Positions 15,241-15,829 of a stretch of 15,829 bases of DNA are shown one piece after another. Under the pieces are notes generated by a model. The model did not search any database and had not been told where the DNA came from. It was given only the letters and a program-made list of their open reading frames with translations. Location of the stretch: assembly GCA_051000345.1 (NCBI GenBank), contig JBPCOJ010000111.1:1-15829 (forward strand), in the 5' to 3' direction. The DNA is from JBHENC01 sp051000345. GTDB lineage: Bacteria; Acidobacteriota; Blastocatellia; Pyrinomonadales; Pyrinomonadaceae. The position numbers and the translations under genes are program-made. Every line of letters begins with the position of its first letter. Within the stretch, counting starts at the first letter, position 1.

Positions 15241-15378
15241 CCGGATGTCGGATGCTAGGTTCTGTTGGCGTAAATTGAAGATGCACTACTTAGTCAACAG
15301 AACCTAGATGTTAGATATAAGTTAAAGGCGCGACGCCGACACTTATACCAACATCTAGTATCTGACATCTAACATCTA
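15241..15378. repeat. Long inverted repeat at the infB/rbfA junction (copy 2), interrupted by a small palindrome
   Basis: The left arm GGATGTCGGATGCTA (15243-15257) is interrupted, then resumes TAGATGTTAGATATAAGT (15305-15322). The right arm ACTTATACCAACATCTAGTA begins at 15341, and the element ends near 15378. With the insertion removed, the arms pair over about 30 bp, and the three substitutions in the outer part are all G against A, that is G-U pairs in RNA. The loop holds GTTAAAGGC and a GGCG-CGA-CGCC mini-hairpin. The 20-mer at 15352-15371 is the exact reverse complement of 10282-10301. It starts 2 nt after the infB stop and ends 4 nt before rbfA. Confidence 0.87.
15258..15304. mobile_element. 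47-bp palindromic insertion with TA flanks (putative)
   Basis: GGTTCTGTTG (15258-15267) and CAACAGAACC (15295-15304) are perfect inverted repeats around a 27-nt centre, flanked on each side by TA. Deleting the 47 bp and one TA restores the repeat sequence GGATGCTAGATGTTAG expected from copy 1 and from the opposite arm. This fits a tiny non-autonomous insertion with a TA target duplication, as IS630/Tc1-type transposases make. No transposase is present. Confidence 0.55.
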
Positions 15379-15382
15379 TTTT

Positions 15383-15829
15383 ATGCGTCGTCCTGAGAGA
15401 GTGGCCGACATGCTGCGCGAAGAAGTTTCGCAGATCGTCGGGTTCGCGCTAGATGATCCGCGCCTCACGATGGTTACGGTGACGGACGTGCGCGTGGCAG
15501 ATAACCTACGCGATGCGCGCGTGTTTGTGACTGTGCTCGGCACGGAAGAGGAAGCCATTGCCGCGCTCGTCGCGCTGCACCGTGCTGCGCCGTATGTCCG
15601 CAGGCAGTTGGGCGTGGCGCTCGGCTTGCGCCACACGCCGGAGATACATTTCGTGCGCGACACAATCGAAGAACGCGGGGCGCGCGTCGATGAATTGCTC
15701 GCGCAGATAGAAAAGCCTTGGGAACAAGAGGCAGCCTCGATTGCAGAAGCAGCAGAGCCGACGCTAACAACAACTGCCGCGACGAACGAAGAATCTACCC
15801 GCAAGATTTCTGAGAAGGAAGAGGAAGGA
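15383..15829 (+). CDS. rbfA: 30S ribosome-binding factor RbfA (3' end beyond window)
   Basis: RbfA is a KH-like factor that binds 16S rRNA near helix 1 during 30S maturation and cold adaptation. The 149 visible residues begin MRRPERVADMLREEVSQIV and include DPRLTMVTVTDVRVADNLRDARVFVTVLG (split around residues 25-53), VRRQLGVALGLRHTPEIHF and ERGARVDELL, all family landmarks. After about residue 114 comes an Ala/Glu/Thr-rich tail that is still open at the window edge, so the protein exceeds the usual 115-130 residues. The ATG is placed by the family N-terminus. No Shine-Dalgarno is present because repeat copy 2 ends 4 nt upstream. It is the last visible gene of the rimP operon. Confidence 0.95.
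   Translation, partial: MRRPERVADMLREEVSQIVGFALDDPRLTMVTVTDVRVADNLRDARVFVTVLGTEEEAIAALVALHRAAPYVRRQLGVALGLRHTPEIHFVRDTIEERGARVDELLAQIEKPWEQEAASIAEAAEPTLTTTAATNEESTRKISEKEEEG

Overview
The window looks like a piece of an Acidobacteriota chromosome, most likely class Blastocatellia. This is inferred from the moderately GC-rich (roughly mid-50s %) codon use, an outer-membrane TonB-dependent receptor with an N-terminal carboxypeptidase-regulatory-like domain (typical of Acidobacteriota), and a housekeeping translation operon with long acidic or low-complexity extensions. No 16S or other decisive marker is present, so the phylum call is moderate.

Layout, left to right. (a) 1-123: the end of an insertion sequence on the minus strand, with the first 27 codons of a transposase running off the left edge. 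It cuts off the C-terminus of a SAM-dependent methyltransferase (100-789, minus). (b) 838-1241, minus: a two-tRNA operon, tRNA-Val(UAC) then tRNA-Asp(GUC), with a candidate promoter upstream and a clear intrinsic terminator downstream. (c) 1242-1944: about 700 bp with no convincing gene, except that 1800-1835 repeats the first 36 bases of the uvrA gene found 2.9 kb away. (d) 1945-4353, minus: a TonB-dependent receptor. (e) From 4725 to the end everything is on the plus strand: uvrA, yqeY, glgC, then rimP-nusA-infB-rbfA; rbfA runs off the right edge.

How the genes work together: RimP and RbfA mature the 30S subunit, IF-2 delivers initiator tRNA, and NusA controls elongation, pausing and termination. 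These form the conserved rimP-nusA-infB-rbfA cluster, here with no ylxR gene between nusA and infB. A perfect TATAAT -10 box followed by a terminator-like hairpin sits in front of rimP and suggests attenuation of the operon. UvrA is the damage-recognition ATPase of nucleotide excision repair. GlgC makes ADP-glucose for glycogen.

The most unusual content is small mobile or palindromic DNA placed at start codons. A 99-bp miniature element with IS903-like (IS5 family) ends and a perfect 9-bp target duplication lies inside codon 5 of yqeY. Element plus duplication is 108 bp, exactly 36 codons, with no stop, so the gene stays open and also gains a new ATG from the element's terminal repeat. Two related long inverted repeats, sharing an identical 20-mer in opposite orientation, fill the rimP/nusA and infB/rbfA junctions. 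They supply the rimP stop codon and leave nusA and rbfA with no visible Shine-Dalgarno. The second copy carries a nested 47-bp TA-flanked palindrome, and removing that restores its long hairpin.
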